The notes under the pieces were generated by a model. It did no database searches. It was not told the origin of the DNA and saw only the letters and a list, made by a program, of their open reading frames with translations. Position numbers and translations under genes: made by a program. From Sesamum alatum (lineage: Eukaryota; Streptophyta; Magnoliopsida; Lamiales; Pedaliaceae), in assembly GCA_034509735.1 (NCBI GenBank), contig JACGWO010000010.1:620001-684000 (forward strand): 64,000 bases of DNA, read 5' to 3'. Position 1 is the stretch's first letter; every line of letters starts with the position of its first letter. Positions 11,907 to 23,344 of this stretch are shown here, piece after piece.

Positions 11907-12281
11907 GATAAAATTGCAATTTTCGTCCCAAATTATATAGTGATTTGCAATATTAATCTCATACTTTCTGGAATAACCAATATTAGTCCCAAATTTTTAG
12001 GAAAACATTGCAAAGTTAGTCCCACCCTGAAAAAATTGCAACTTTTGGGATTAACTTTGCAACATTTGGGTCAAACTTTAGAACTAATTTTGCAACATTT
12101 TGCTAAAATGCGGGACTAATTTTGCAACGCTTTTATAAAGTGTGGGACCAATATTACTACGGTGGGACTAACTTTGCAACGTTTTCCTAAAGTATGGGAC
12201 TAATGTTGGCTATTTCAAAAAGTATATGACTAATATTGCAAATCACCCTACATTTAGGGACTAAAATTGCAATTTTCTCCC
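11907..12281. mobile_element. MITE with inverted repeats of about 115 bp
   Basis: The left arm reads AAAATTGCAATTTTCGTCCC and continues inward with repeated 'ttagtccca' modules; the right arm is its complement (ggactaaaattgcaatttt). Gene C's matching region (about 22110-22140) lacks it. The target duplication is imperfect (about 7 of 9). Confidence 0.75.
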
Positions 12282-12477
12282 ATTTTTAATTTTAAAATGG
12301 TAATTAAAAAAATATTTATTTATATGCATTCTCATGATTAATTTGGTACCATAATTCAATATAAAGCCCAATCTCATTAACTAATTCAAAATATTATGAT
12401 TTCACAAGAAAATTAATACAACATTAAAAAATACGGATTTTCATTAAAAATGAAAACATTAATACACAGGTTGTGAG

Positions 12478-12560
12478 TGTTCTTTGAGCTACCTTCACCT
12501 ATAACGAGGACACTGAAGGTGAGAAAATGACATGTTGTATTGGTCCACGATGGCAAGTTT
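12478..12560 (+). pseudogene. Shortened clade 2 promoter fossil before gene B
   Basis: It corresponds to 2048-2190 before gene A ('tataacgaggacactgaagg' followed by tgagaaaatg) but has lost the CTCTATTTAATA box and the following 5-prime UTR by a deletion of about 80 bp. Confidence 0.5.
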
Positions 12561-14083
12561 TGCCGATGAAGATTTCAAATTTTGTTGGTATGTATTTCTT
12601 AATTTTATTTAAAAACTATATTATATCGAAACGAGGATAAAAAATGATTTTGGAATCTAAAATTCTATTGTTTAAACCTTTTTTTTTTTTTTTTAATTTG
12701 TGATTTGATTTGGAGAGAGAGAGAGACTTAAGCCAATTTTATGCAATATACGAGACAGATTATTGTTAATTTCCCTTCAAATTGGCTAGAAATGGGTGTC
12801 ACGTTTAATTTTTCGACCAAATTAAATAAAGTTCCTAATTCTCAAAAATTGCTAATTACTTCAACGGAACAAATGTATAGATATATAGATATATTAATGT
12901 ATGTGCATATATACAAATATATATATATATTTAATAATACGCCAAAATAAGAACCTCGTTGTGTTTGTTTGTGAAATGTATTCCATATATCACTTTATCT
13001 GATCAAGTCGTCATTATAGTATCTGATTATAAAAATACTTTTTTTTATTTTAAAAAAACATCTCAAATACATTTAAAGAAATAAATCACTTCAACTATAA
13101 TCATTACATTTTTTCTTCCATAACACTTCTTACATGCGTAATCTGAAAATTATTTTGCTCCATCTCAATTTTTTTATTGTTGTTTTAGTTTTACTGTTCT
13201 CATTTTGTCCGTCAATTTAATTTAATTTCCCCATGTTTTCACAAACTTATATACTTCCCCTTCTTCACCCATCTGTAATGTTTAATTTAGTTGCCCTTGA
13301 ATTATTTATTAAAATTATAGAAAAATTGGCCAAGACAAATTGCATTATTACTCCTCTGTGTAAAAAACTTAACAAACTTTTCTCTGCATGTTGTAGTTCA
13401 AAAAATATTTCATCCAACCTAAAAATCAATATTTTGAAAATCAAACCAGAGATCAGACATGTTACCAAATTATTGAGTCATTGGTTCGATCGATTGAACC
13501 GAATTGACAAAATCAATTGACCGGGACTATATTGTATATATGTGTATATATATGTTTAACTTATTAATACACATTACATATTAATTGATTAATATAAAAA
13601 ACAAAATATATTTAAATAAAAAAGTTCAATAAATTCCAAATTGAATTCCATTCAATCATGCGACAACAATACTCCAAAACAAAATCTACCAAGAAACACA
13701 CAAAGAAAATGTTATAACGTTTTTCATAAGTTATAAAAAAATAATTTTAAAGTTAGCAATCAACTTTATTAAAAAATATAATATATAAACTAATATTCCC
13801 ACTAATCTCCTTTCCTTCCTCTCCTCCACCCTTCACCGGCCATTTCCTTCGTCTCTGCCCCACGGACCCCCTTTCGTTCTGTTTCCCCACCCCACCAATC
13901 CAGTTGTCTTTAATTTCTCTTTTACTTTTATTAAAAATAAATTTAGAAAAAAAAGATAATAATTAAAAACAAAAGTGAAATCAATCATAGCGATTCCATT
14001 TCATATTTTATTACTAAATAAAAAAGACGAATAAAATATACAAAGCAGACATATGAATCATGATTTCACATTTCTCTTCGCAC
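12561..14083. other. Upstream region of gene B, no gene seen
   Basis: Homologous to parts of the regions before A and C. It contains a GA run near 12714-12724, (TA)n near 12915 and the shared 'ttggttcgatcgattgaacc' stretch near 13480-13500. ORFs here are not conserved in the other copies. Confidence 0.55.
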
Positions 14084-14094
14084 TATATATATAC
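14084..14094 (+). promoter_or_regulatory. TATA box of gene B
   Basis: TATATATATA after cttcgcac, about 100 nt before ATG 14192, in the same context as genes A and C. Confidence 0.7.
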
Positions 14095-14191
14095 ACAACT
14101 GAAGATGTTCATTTAAATCATACTTGCAGAAAAAATTACTTATCATAAAAAAGAAAAAGAAAATACTCGCAGAAAAATTCCTTACGTACTA

Positions 14192-15402
14192 ATGGCAGAT
14201 GCAAAGAAACAAGAGCATATTATTCTAGTACACGGCGCCTGCCACGGAGCATGGTGTTGGTACAAGCTGAAGCCGCTGCTCGAGGCGGCCGGCCACCGCG
14301 TGACGGCAGTTGAGCTTGCCGCCTCCGGTATTGACCTGAGACATCTGGAGGAGCTCAACTCGTTTGCCGACTACACGCAGCCGCTACTGGACCTGATGGC
14401 CTCGCTTCCGCCGGAGGAGAAGGTGGTTCTGGTCGGACACAGTCTCGGTGGGATGAATCTGGCCCTTGCCATGGACAAGTACCCTGAGAAGATTAAGGTT
14501 GCTGTTTTCGTAACAGCTGTGATGCCTGATACCTCAAATGATCCAGCTTTCGTTTTGAACAAGGTAGATCTTATCATATTTAATCTTAAATTTCAGTTAT
14601 TGTTTCGAAACTGCTTCATTTTTCGTATTTAATTCATAGAAGTTATTTTAATTTCGGATTGAATTTTCGATTTCAAATTTTGTTGAATCTGACCCAGTTC
14701 TGTGATCTAATATTCCTAGGATCTTGTTTAGTGAAAAAAAAAAAAAAATCGGATCTAACATTGTTTTATTGTTCATAAGAATACCACAATCTCTTAATTT
14801 CATAAAATTCAATAATATTATTAATTGACCTTCTTTTTTCTTAATGTGAAGTCCGTGGAGGTAAAAACAGCAGATGATTGGTCAGACGCTGAGTTCAAAT
14901 TCTACGGTCACCCGGAGAAGAATCTAACTTCAGTGTTCTTTGGCCCCGAATTCATCTCCACTAAACTTTACGACAAATGTCCTCCCGAGGTACATAAATT
15001 CCTTTTATTCTCCTACCTACATACACAACATATATAATTATGACAATTCATGTATTAAAATCGAAAAATATTAATTAATAATGTCTTGTCTGGCAGGATG
15101 TTGAATTAGCAAAAATGTTGTCAAGGCCATGCTGCTTTTTCGTTGATGATTTGTCAAAGAAGAGTCCATTTTCAGAAAAAGGGTACGGGTCAGTGAAGAG
15201 GGTTTTCATAGTTGTCCCAGAAGATAAGGCCGTTCTCCCACATTTTCAGCGCTGGCAAATTGAGACCTGTGGAGCTCATCAAGTGAAAGAAATACATGAT
15301 GCTGATCACATGGTTATGCTCTCCAAGCCCAAAGAGCTTTGCCAATGTCTACTTGAGATTATTGCAGAGTCTGATGAAGCTAAATGTATTCCTATATACT
15401 AA
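14192..15402 (+). CDS. Methylesterase-family alpha/beta-hydrolase, gene B (SABP2-like)
   Basis: Exons are 14192-14563, 14852-14989 and 15097-15402; introns are 288 and 107 nt; the protein has 271 residues. Ser84 (GHSLGG), Asp213 and His241 are kept, so it should be active. Exon 1 encodes the same 124 residues as A. Exon 2 differs from A at a few sites (for example KFYGH, FISTK). Two features stand out. Loss of one T in the old stop context (gaagcttaa became gaagctaaa) extends the C-terminus by six residues to ...KCIPIY. Intron 1 is about 900 nt shorter than in A because its middle has been deleted. The expected role is small-molecule methyl ester hydrolysis, as for gene A, with substrate unknown. 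Confidence 0.92.
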
Positions 15403-15565
15403 GTTGCTTTTGGATTATTTCCAGAATTTATTACGGATGTCTTTGGCTATTATATTGCTTTGTTTGTGAAAACTCATGTGCTATTTTTGTGTTTTTGAGA
15501 ATAAAACAAATTTTTTTCTTTATTTAATTATTTTGTTGTCAAATGGAAGCTCCTGCGAATCTAAT

Positions 15566-15780
15566 TCTAACCATGTGATCTGCTCCAATTTCACTTCCTC
15601 ATTTCGGATTTTTGTTGATTATTCACTTGTGGAAAACCTGCTTCTTAATTTTGTCAACAGACCACGACCGAAACCGTGATTTTCTTTGGACAGAGGGACT
15701 TCTATTAAAGACTCAGGTCCATGATAGTACCCTGTTGATCAAATTCTATTTCAATTTCCGTGCATGCCAAATAAGACATA
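15566..15780 (-). pseudogene. Antisense fossil of clade 2 exon 3, behind gene B
   Basis: Homologous to the fossil behind gene A ('aaccatgtgatctgctcc', ..., 'ttctatttcaatttccgtgc'). It is cut at 15780/15781 by the Helitron; its continuation (acaatataacaagttagtg) resumes at 21538. Confidence 0.7.
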
Positions 15781-16298
15781 TCTATTAATATATATCTATA
15801 CTAATATATAGATAAAAACCATGTTTTCACTCACAAATATCAGTTTCTTACGCCATGACACCAAATTTACAAATTACCAAAAATGTCCCTATACCTGTGT
15901 ATTTTTAAAAGAGCAGGACAGTTATCACAAACACCACGTTCCTCCATGTCAGATAAGGTTTTCTCACGGTATATTCCTTTAATTTACAAACTAAGTTCCC
16001 AAACCCACACAAACTATTTGAGTATTTGTTGAAACTGACTTCAAGTTCCCTTGTCAACACAAACTTCTTCACTTTAAATATCTTAATAATGGATGAAATT
16101 TTCAATTCCACTTGCACTTGGCTTTGACGAATTTTTTTTTTCTCTATCCATCGTTGTCAGTCCTTCACCTTTGCTCGGAAAGAGGAGGAGAGTTCGGCAC
16201 CGGAGGAGGAAACTCAGAGTAGTACACGTGGTGGTTCAAGCTGGCAAAGAGTAATTTCCACAAGACTTTTTATTTATTTTCTGTATTCTTTGATTTTT

Positions 16299-16810
16299 AC
16301 CATGGATATACATTAATTGGAATGAGTCTTTTTTTACGAAGGTCACCTGTTCAAGGAAAAGCCTCAATGGTAAATTGACCATTTCATCACCGTGATTGAG
16401 AAAATCGAGTGAATGTATGCGGTATGTTTAGTAGGATTACTGAGTTTTCTGTAAGTTTTGATTTTTTTACCATGGAAACATATTAATTGGAATGGGTCTT
16501 CTTTGATTAAGTTGATGAAGGTCACCTGTTTGAGGAAAAGCCTCAATGGTAAATTGATAAGCACCGTGATTGAGAAAATCGAGTGAATGTGTGCGGTATG
16601 TTTTGTAGGATTACTGAGTTTTCTGTAAGTTTCGATTTTTTACCATGGAACTATATTAATTGAAATGGGTCTTCTTTGATTAAGTTGATGAAGGTCACCT
16701 GTTCGAGGAAAAGCCCCAACGGTAAATTGATAGTTTCAGCACTGTGATTGAGAAAACCAAGATAATATATGCTGTATGTTTCGTAGAATTACTGAGTTTA
16801 ATGATAATTT
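16299..16810 (+). repeat. Tandem repeat, about 171-bp unit, three copies
   Basis: Units begin at accatgg (16299, 16469, 16642), giving periods of 170 and 173 bp. Each contains 'gaaggtcacctgtt', 'gaggaaaagcc', 'accgtgattgagaaaa' and 'gtaggattactgagttt' or close variants. It lies inside the Helitron. Confidence 0.8.
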
Positions 16811-17048
16811 ATTGGTTTAGTTTGAATTTTAAAATTTGTTGATAGCTTTGTACGTAAAAGTACAGTTTTGGAAGAATTATAGTAGCTCATCTTAAAGATG
16901 GAGTTGTGCGAGCAAATTTAATTTTTTATTGATGAGTAACGTAATTGTTAATTTTGTTTGATTATTGTTGATTATTTGTTACAGAAGTGATGGATGGTAT
17001 ATGTACGTACGTTTCAGAAATCAGTCTCTTTATTATCATCATAGTGCA

Positions 17049-17115
17049 TGAATGTGAATGCGAATTGTGAATTGTAAATTATGAATTGTGAATTGTGAAC
17101 TGTGAACTGTGAATG
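17049..17115. repeat. Short tandem repeat, 7-8-bp unit
   Basis: Degenerate repeats of (GAATTGT)/(GAACTGT) type run for about 65 bp within the Helitron. Confidence 0.7.
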
Positions 17116-18351
17116 TGATGGATGCATACATGAGGCGCAGTACATATTTGCCTTCCCAGATTAATTTTGTTTCTGTTTTGCAGTTTTTTATTGCAATCAT
17201 TAATGATAGCGACTCACATAACAAAGTGGCAGCCATTAGCATTGACGAAAGAAGCGCGCGCAAGATTTTTGTGCTTTTCTGTACCATATTATTTTTTTAT
17301 GGGCGTAGTTATTGATGTATCACTGAATAATTACCGGTTGTAAAAATATTTATAACTTCACAATTTGATTGTGTTTTCTCAAGAATTTCATTTATCACAA
17401 TTATATAATTTTCCCAAGAAGTAAATAGCTTCAACCACGTGCTCAAGTCAAGGGTAAGTGTTTTCTTTTTCTTTGTCTGTTCATGCATCTCTAGCAATAT
17501 TTCGAATGAGGTTCTCATCTATCTATGATGAACGCAATGGTTGTGGAACTTGAGCATATATTTTGTGTACATTTCGATTTATTTATTTGTCTTTTCCCTC
17601 TTATCAATATTTCATGTATTTTTAGACTGATTTTATGCGCCACATTCATTGTTTGCTTTTCCTTTCATTCACATTAATAAGTCTCTCTATTTCTTCATTT
17701 TTGCATTTAGATCATTGTATGTGCGTATTGGGTTCATTTCACGTATTTCAGATTCAAAAATATTTCATCAAGAATTTCATTAGAGAAAATAATTTTAGGG
17801 GGTGTTTAGTATTCTTTTACTTTTCATATTTAAAATCATATTCTTTTTTATTTTTTAAAATCATGTTTTATTTCATTGATAGAATAGTGATAGGGTATAT
17901 TTGTTGGAATTAATAATAGGACATGCTATAATGAATACTAAATATCACTTTTGTTAAAAAGCAAACAATCTAACCTTTTTATCAATTTTAAGCAACTAAT
18001 ATTATGATTGCAATTGAAAAAAATATAATCATACTACAGCAAGGCCATCCTTATTAAATCGACCATAAAAAAAAAAAAGTGTCATATCAATCTTATACCA
18101 AATAGAAGAGAAAATTCAATTAGCATGGTCAACTTGCAGTAATTTGTTATGGCACAAAATCTGACATATATCAATAGAGAATTCCTTTTCTTATTTTATT
18201 TTACCAAAAAATCAACAATCTGAATAGAGAAAATAATCATAGGGGGTGCTTAGTATTCTTTTACTTTTAATATTTAATCAGCATAGATGAATAATTAAAA
18301 AGAGAAAATGCATGAATGGAAGTATAATGGGTTTCCACGTACTTTTAAGTG

Positions 18352-18525
18352 ACTAGAAGACAGTTCCCTGTTCGTTTAAGTTTTGCATTGACAATCAACA
18401 AATCTCAAGGTCAAACCATTCAAAATGTGGGAATTTATCTTCGAAGTCATTTTTTTAGTCATGGCCAATTATATGTAGCTCTTTCGCGTGGTGTTTCTGA
18501 AAGAACAACAAAAGTTTTGGTTTAG
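18352..18525 (+). pseudogene. Helitron helicase (Pif1-like) C-terminal relic
   Basis: An open frame of about 57 codons, ending TAG at 18523-18525, reads [20 protein letters not shown], then ...[22 protein letters not shown]. The LTINKSQGQ and [11 protein letters not shown] motifs are the conserved C-terminal motifs of Pif1-type helicases in plant Helitrons. The upstream frame is broken (TAA just before), so only the end of the Rep/helicase remains. It supports the Helitron call for the surrounding insert. Confidence 0.85.
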
Positions 18526-19021
18526 AAAAGGTTCCGTGATTGGCCATGAGGGTGTGTACTCAAGGTATAATTCAATAATTTTTCATATTTATAGAATATT
18601 ACTATGCATTGTATTTCTATTTTTTTTTTCTATTTATATAGGTGAAAGGTGAATCCAATGGGAAGCAAATACAACTAAAAAATGGATCGGTTCGTGAAAA
18701 TAAGGATTTAATTTATGAAACTTTTTCACTTTAACTAATAGAACTCTACTGTCTTTTATATCAAATGGACATTTATGTAAGAACGCCAATTTTATTGAAA
18801 TTGTTTTTGTCAGATTATTATTGATATGTATTGAAATTTTTGATCAATTTAAGAGTATTAATAATTCCTGCGTTGCACTCAATAAAATTACGTGTGCGGG
18901 AACCGCGTGCCACCGTTGCTAGTATATATGTATATATATTTAAAAACGGTCTTTTGACCAAATTCTTCAATTTTAACCAAAATTCTAATTTTCTAAAGTT
19001 TTGAATTTTTTTATTATACAA

Positions 19022-19270
19022 AATATTCCTAGGGTCAGGGGTTCGAACCCTATTATAATATATATTCCTAGAGGTCATGAGTTTGAACCCCTATGAATTC
19101 TTTTTATTATAATAAATATTTCTAGAGGTCATAGGTTCGAACTCTTGCGAATTATTTTAATCATAATAAATATGGTCATAGGTTCGAACCCCTTCCTATT
19201 ATTTTTATTATAATAAATATTCCTAGACGTCATGAGTTCAAACCCCTGCGAATTCTTTTTATTATAATAA
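19022..19270 (+). repeat. Tandem repeats carrying a tRNA B-box-like motif
   Basis: Five degenerate units of 40-56 bp of the form 'tattcctagaggtcatga', 'gttcgaacccctgcgaatt', 'ctttttattataataaa'. Each holds GGTCATRRGTTCGAACCC or a variant, which resembles the B box (GGTTCGANTCC) of tRNA genes and SINEs. A sixth single unit lies at 19743-19775. No A box is seen, so these are not tRNA genes. Confidence 0.75.
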
Positions 19271-20559
19271 ACTAAAAACTGTGGCACGTAGTATTTGCAC
19301 GCATAATTTTTAATACAACATTTATTTTATTGAATGTCATAACTTACTCCAGTATCTTAAAATTTATCATTGCCTTACGATTTCATATATAAAAACTGTT
19401 TGATAATGTTTTCCAATGTATTAATTATCAATACAGTATTGTACTCAAATTAATTAACAATTGAAACTTTATAGAATATTTGTTGTATTGACAATAACGA
19501 TTATAATTACATGCAATACAAATACTAATATGTTATTTTTATTTCAATAAACAATAAACTTAAACAAAATGGGAGTAAATTTAATTTTTGAGTACATGTA
19601 ATTGCGTGGGATTAATTTTTCAAAGGAACTTTATTGAATAGAGTTGAGAAGTTGAAGGGCATTTTTTGTATTACAATAATTTGGTGTAGTAGTATAAAAA
19701 TTTTCACTTTATGTCTATAAAACTCATTCTCTTTATAATAGTATAGATATTCCTAGAGGTCATGGATTCGATTTCATTTTTAATATTTTTTATTATCTTA
19801 ATTTGCTTTGTTAGTCCATGTATATGTGATTTTTCTGTGTTAATAGGATTTTCAAGTCCACAAGAAACAAAAAAGAAAAGAAGAAAATTACTCAAGTAGG
19901 TATAAAAAAAATTCTGTTGGTTGATTTTTTAGTTCTTATATTGTAGTACATGTATATGTAATTTTTTATGTATTAATTCTAGAATTTTGAATTTGGAAAG
20001 TTAAAAACTGATTTTTTTAACACATAATTAAAATATTCCTACACATGTACAAAGCGTAATATATATCTATATATCTATATATATTAATAGATATCAACAG
20101 ATTACAGATAACTAGCATTTTGTCCGTGCGTTGCCTGGTGACAAACCTTTTGCATAAAACTAATTTTGGTCGTATTTATTATTTTTAATTATATTATTAG
20201 AAAATAAATATTTTTTTATTTTTCCTGAAAAAAACCTATCAAATAAAAATTTCTTCTCTCATTCACATTATATGAAAATAACTTTAAAAGATATTGTAAA
20301 CGCCAACTTGATTTTCAAGTGATATATATTTTTCTCTTCTAATATCTTTAATAAAATCTGAACCCATCAAAATTATTCAAAATTACTTTGGTATCATTAA
20401 TTGTTATAATCATTTAATGATTTGTCACCCATAAAATTTCATCACAAAAATATTAAATTATAAATAAAAAGATCATGCTAGAAATATATAAATTTAGTTG
20501 GCAAAAGTTTTTTTTAGGGAAATGTAAACTTTCATATATGTAAACAAAGAGTACAAGTA

Positions 20560-20705
20560 CAACAAGGGGCGTCACCAAACTCGTATCCACGGCCGTGTGC
20601 CAAACATACACGGTCGTGTTACATTTTGTAATAAAAAAGGCGACGAAACCGAATGGAACACGCCCCTGTGGAGATGCCGACACGGCCGTGTACCTCACTG
20701 AGTTG
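20560..20705. mobile_element. Retroelement-like relic with CACGGCCGTGT motifs
   Basis: A GC-richer island in AT-rich DNA with three cacgg(c/t)cgtgt palindromes (near 20590, 20610, 20685). Similar motifs occur in some plant Gypsy elements. No coding frame can be supported, and the assignment is tentative. Confidence 0.3.
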
Positions 20706-21820
20706 ACAAATGTTATGCGCACAACGAATTAAACAATTCAGGATAAATCAAGAAAATATAAATGTTATCCAAAAAATTTTAAAAATATGAATATCAATAA
20801 AATAATAAAAAAAGTATACACGATACATTTTAAAAATCAATTGTATAATTTTGACCGCATAATAATTTTTCTATCATAATCGTATGTCATCTTTACATGC
20901 AGGATTGATGACAAATGAACTCAAGATCCAAATTGTAGAATTTTGTTATTTAATCATTGATATAAGATGTTATTTAAAGGTAGTTAAAAAAAAAAAGGAC
21001 CCATTGCATATTCAAAATGATGTGAGCCATCATACATGGTCATTTGTCAATTTAATATAGTTTCAGTAAAAATTTGATATGGTAAATTTGTATAGTATGT
21101 AAATGACTTTATATAGTATTGCATTAATAGTGAAAATTTTAAATTATTTTCATGTTATATATAGCTTTATATTAATAAGACACATATAAGTATTTTCTAT
21201 TGATATTCATTATATATACAAATTCGATAAACATATAAATATATTTGAGGACATACATATTGATATTTATGTTATTATTAATCACCTTTGCATTAAAAAA
21301 ATACAATATAACTTACGGCATCATCAATCAATTTGATCGATATCCCTTTGTATATATTTTTTATGATTGGAAATTTTTATAACACAAAATTTCTATAATA
21401 CACTATAATTGGAAAATAAAATAATTTTATTTAAAAATATTCTTCACTTAACATTCACTTGATTTGAAAAATCTTATAAAATATAATTTTTTAGAATTAA
21501 ATTAAACCCGTGCATAACACGAGTCACACGCCAGTATACAATATAACAAGTTAGTGATTAGGGAGTGACGAAACATTTAACAAATTTCATGTGTATCCGA
21601 ATTGTTAGGTTTGCTTAAATTGGCTTTGTACTTAATACATACTCGAATATGAGTTAAGTCGGAATCGATTCAAAATGATAATACTAAAAAGACGTGCCTA
21701 TTTTGTAATTTGTAGAAGAGCTGGGCGTTTATCCCCTATTTTGTAATTTGCACAACTTGACTAATCAAATATATATATATATATATTAATAGATACATAT
21801 TTACCAATTTTCTATGTTTT

Positions 21821-21998
21821 TGTAATGTCATGCTGTCGGAACATAAATTTGGTCAAACATGAAACTTGGTATGGAAACGAACTGACCATGAATAAAGTCA
21901 AGCCGTACCAAGCGAGAACTCGCTCTCTGGCTCTAAGCCAAATTACTCACGTTTTTACTTGAGAAACCTCTGACGACTGTGATGACATCATGGAAATA
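21821..21998 (+). repeat. Conserved upstream block, copy 3 (before gene C)
   Basis: It matches 1283-1459 and 11680-11856 and includes gatgacatcatggaaatag. The rest of 21999-23236 is upstream DNA like that of A and B with no gene seen. Confidence 0.7.
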
Positions 21999-23236
21999 GC
22001 GGCTACTCGAGTGGCCTACAGACCGCCAAGTCTGACAAAGGAAAGGTGTGAATGCAAATAAATAATGCAAATATGGCAGCATGTGTTTTTTTTTTAAAAA
22101 AAAAATGTTTTTGTTCACCGTTTTTAATTTTAAAATAGAAATTAAAAAAATATTTATTTATATACATTCTCATAATTAATTTGATTCCATAATTCAATAC
22201 AAAATACAATCTTATTAACTAATTCAAACATATTATGATTTCACAAGAAAATTAATACAACATTTAAAAAATACCACAAATGAATTATCTTTATTTCTAA
22301 ATTAATTCATTAAAAAATTGTATCACTATTGCAAGAATACGCATGTAGTAAAGATATCTATATTTATACTTCTATAACTGTATCATGGAATATTAGATTT
22401 TACTTCAATTATTAATATTTATAATACATTAGTATCATAAACACGTAAATCAACTAAGTCAAATTAAAAAACATAAGGTCATACACAACTTCCTATAAAA
22501 GTAGTCTCCAAAAAATTAATACACATGTGTGTATATATAACGCTATTCATAATTTGATATATATAATATTTTATCCAACCTAATAGTCAATGTTCTAAAA
22601 ATCAAACCGGAGATCAAATGAGTTATCAGAGTAATGGGTCATTGGTTCGACCGATTGAACCGAATTAAAAAATCAATTGCCTCGAACTACCATATATATA
22701 TATATGTAGCTATTAATACACATTACATATTAATTGATTAATATAAAAGACAAAATATATTTAAATAAAAAAAAAAGTTTAATAATTTCCAAATTGAATT
22801 CCATTCATTTATGCAACAACAATACTCCCAAACAAAATTTACCAAGAAACACACAAATAAAATATTATAACGTTTTTCATAATTTATAAAAAAAATTAAT
22901 TAAAAATTAGTAATCAACTTTACTGAAAAAAATAGAACATATAAACTAATATTCCCACTAATCCCCTTTCCTTTCTGTTCCTCCACCCTTCACCGGCCAT
23001 TTCCTTCGTCTTTGCCCCACGTACCCCCTTTTGTTCTGTTTCCCCACCCACACCAATCCAGTTGTCTTTCAATTTTTCTTTCTACTTTTATTAAAAAAAA
23101 AAAAGAAAGATAATAATTAAAAACAAAGTGCATTCAATCATAGCGATTCCATTTCATATTTTATTACTAAATAAAAAAGACGAATAAAATATACAAAGCA
23201 GACATATGAATCATGATTTCACATTTCTCTTCGCAC

Positions 23237-23247
23237 TATATATATAC
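23237..23247 (+). promoter_or_regulatory. TATA box of gene C
   Basis: TATATATATA after cttcgcac, about 100 nt before ATG 23345. From here to the ATG the sequence is almost identical to gene B. Confidence 0.7.
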
Positions 23248-23344
23248 ACAACTGAAGATGTTCATTTAAATCATACTTGCAGAAAAAATTACTTATCATA
23301 AAAAAGAAAAAGAAAATACTCGCAGAAAAATTCCTTACGTACTA

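Larger units (their letters stand above)
15795..18922 (+). mobile_element. Possible inner Helitron
   Basis: A second candidate 5-prime end (A|TCTATACTAATATATAG at 15795) and a typical 3-prime end (GCGG-GAA-CCGC hairpin near 18897-18907, then gttgCTAG|T ending at 18922) enclose the helicase relic. There is no empty site to prove the borders. The alternative is one element with two stacked termini. Confidence 0.45.
15781..21534 (+). mobile_element. Helitron-type insertion, 5.75 kb, with nested parts
   Basis: Matching DNA behind gene A (7560-7580) reads gacatatatacaatataac. Here the same sequence is split exactly between A and T, with no target duplication. The insert starts TCTATTAATA and ends CCAG, just after the short hairpin CGTG-CATAA-CACG. 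A 5-prime TC, a CTRR-like end (here CCAG), a subterminal hairpin and A/T insertion are the marks of a Helitron. It contains a Rep/helicase relic at 18352-18525 and a possible inner Helitron ending in CTAG at 18922. Other short ORFs are not recognised. Confidence 0.8.
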
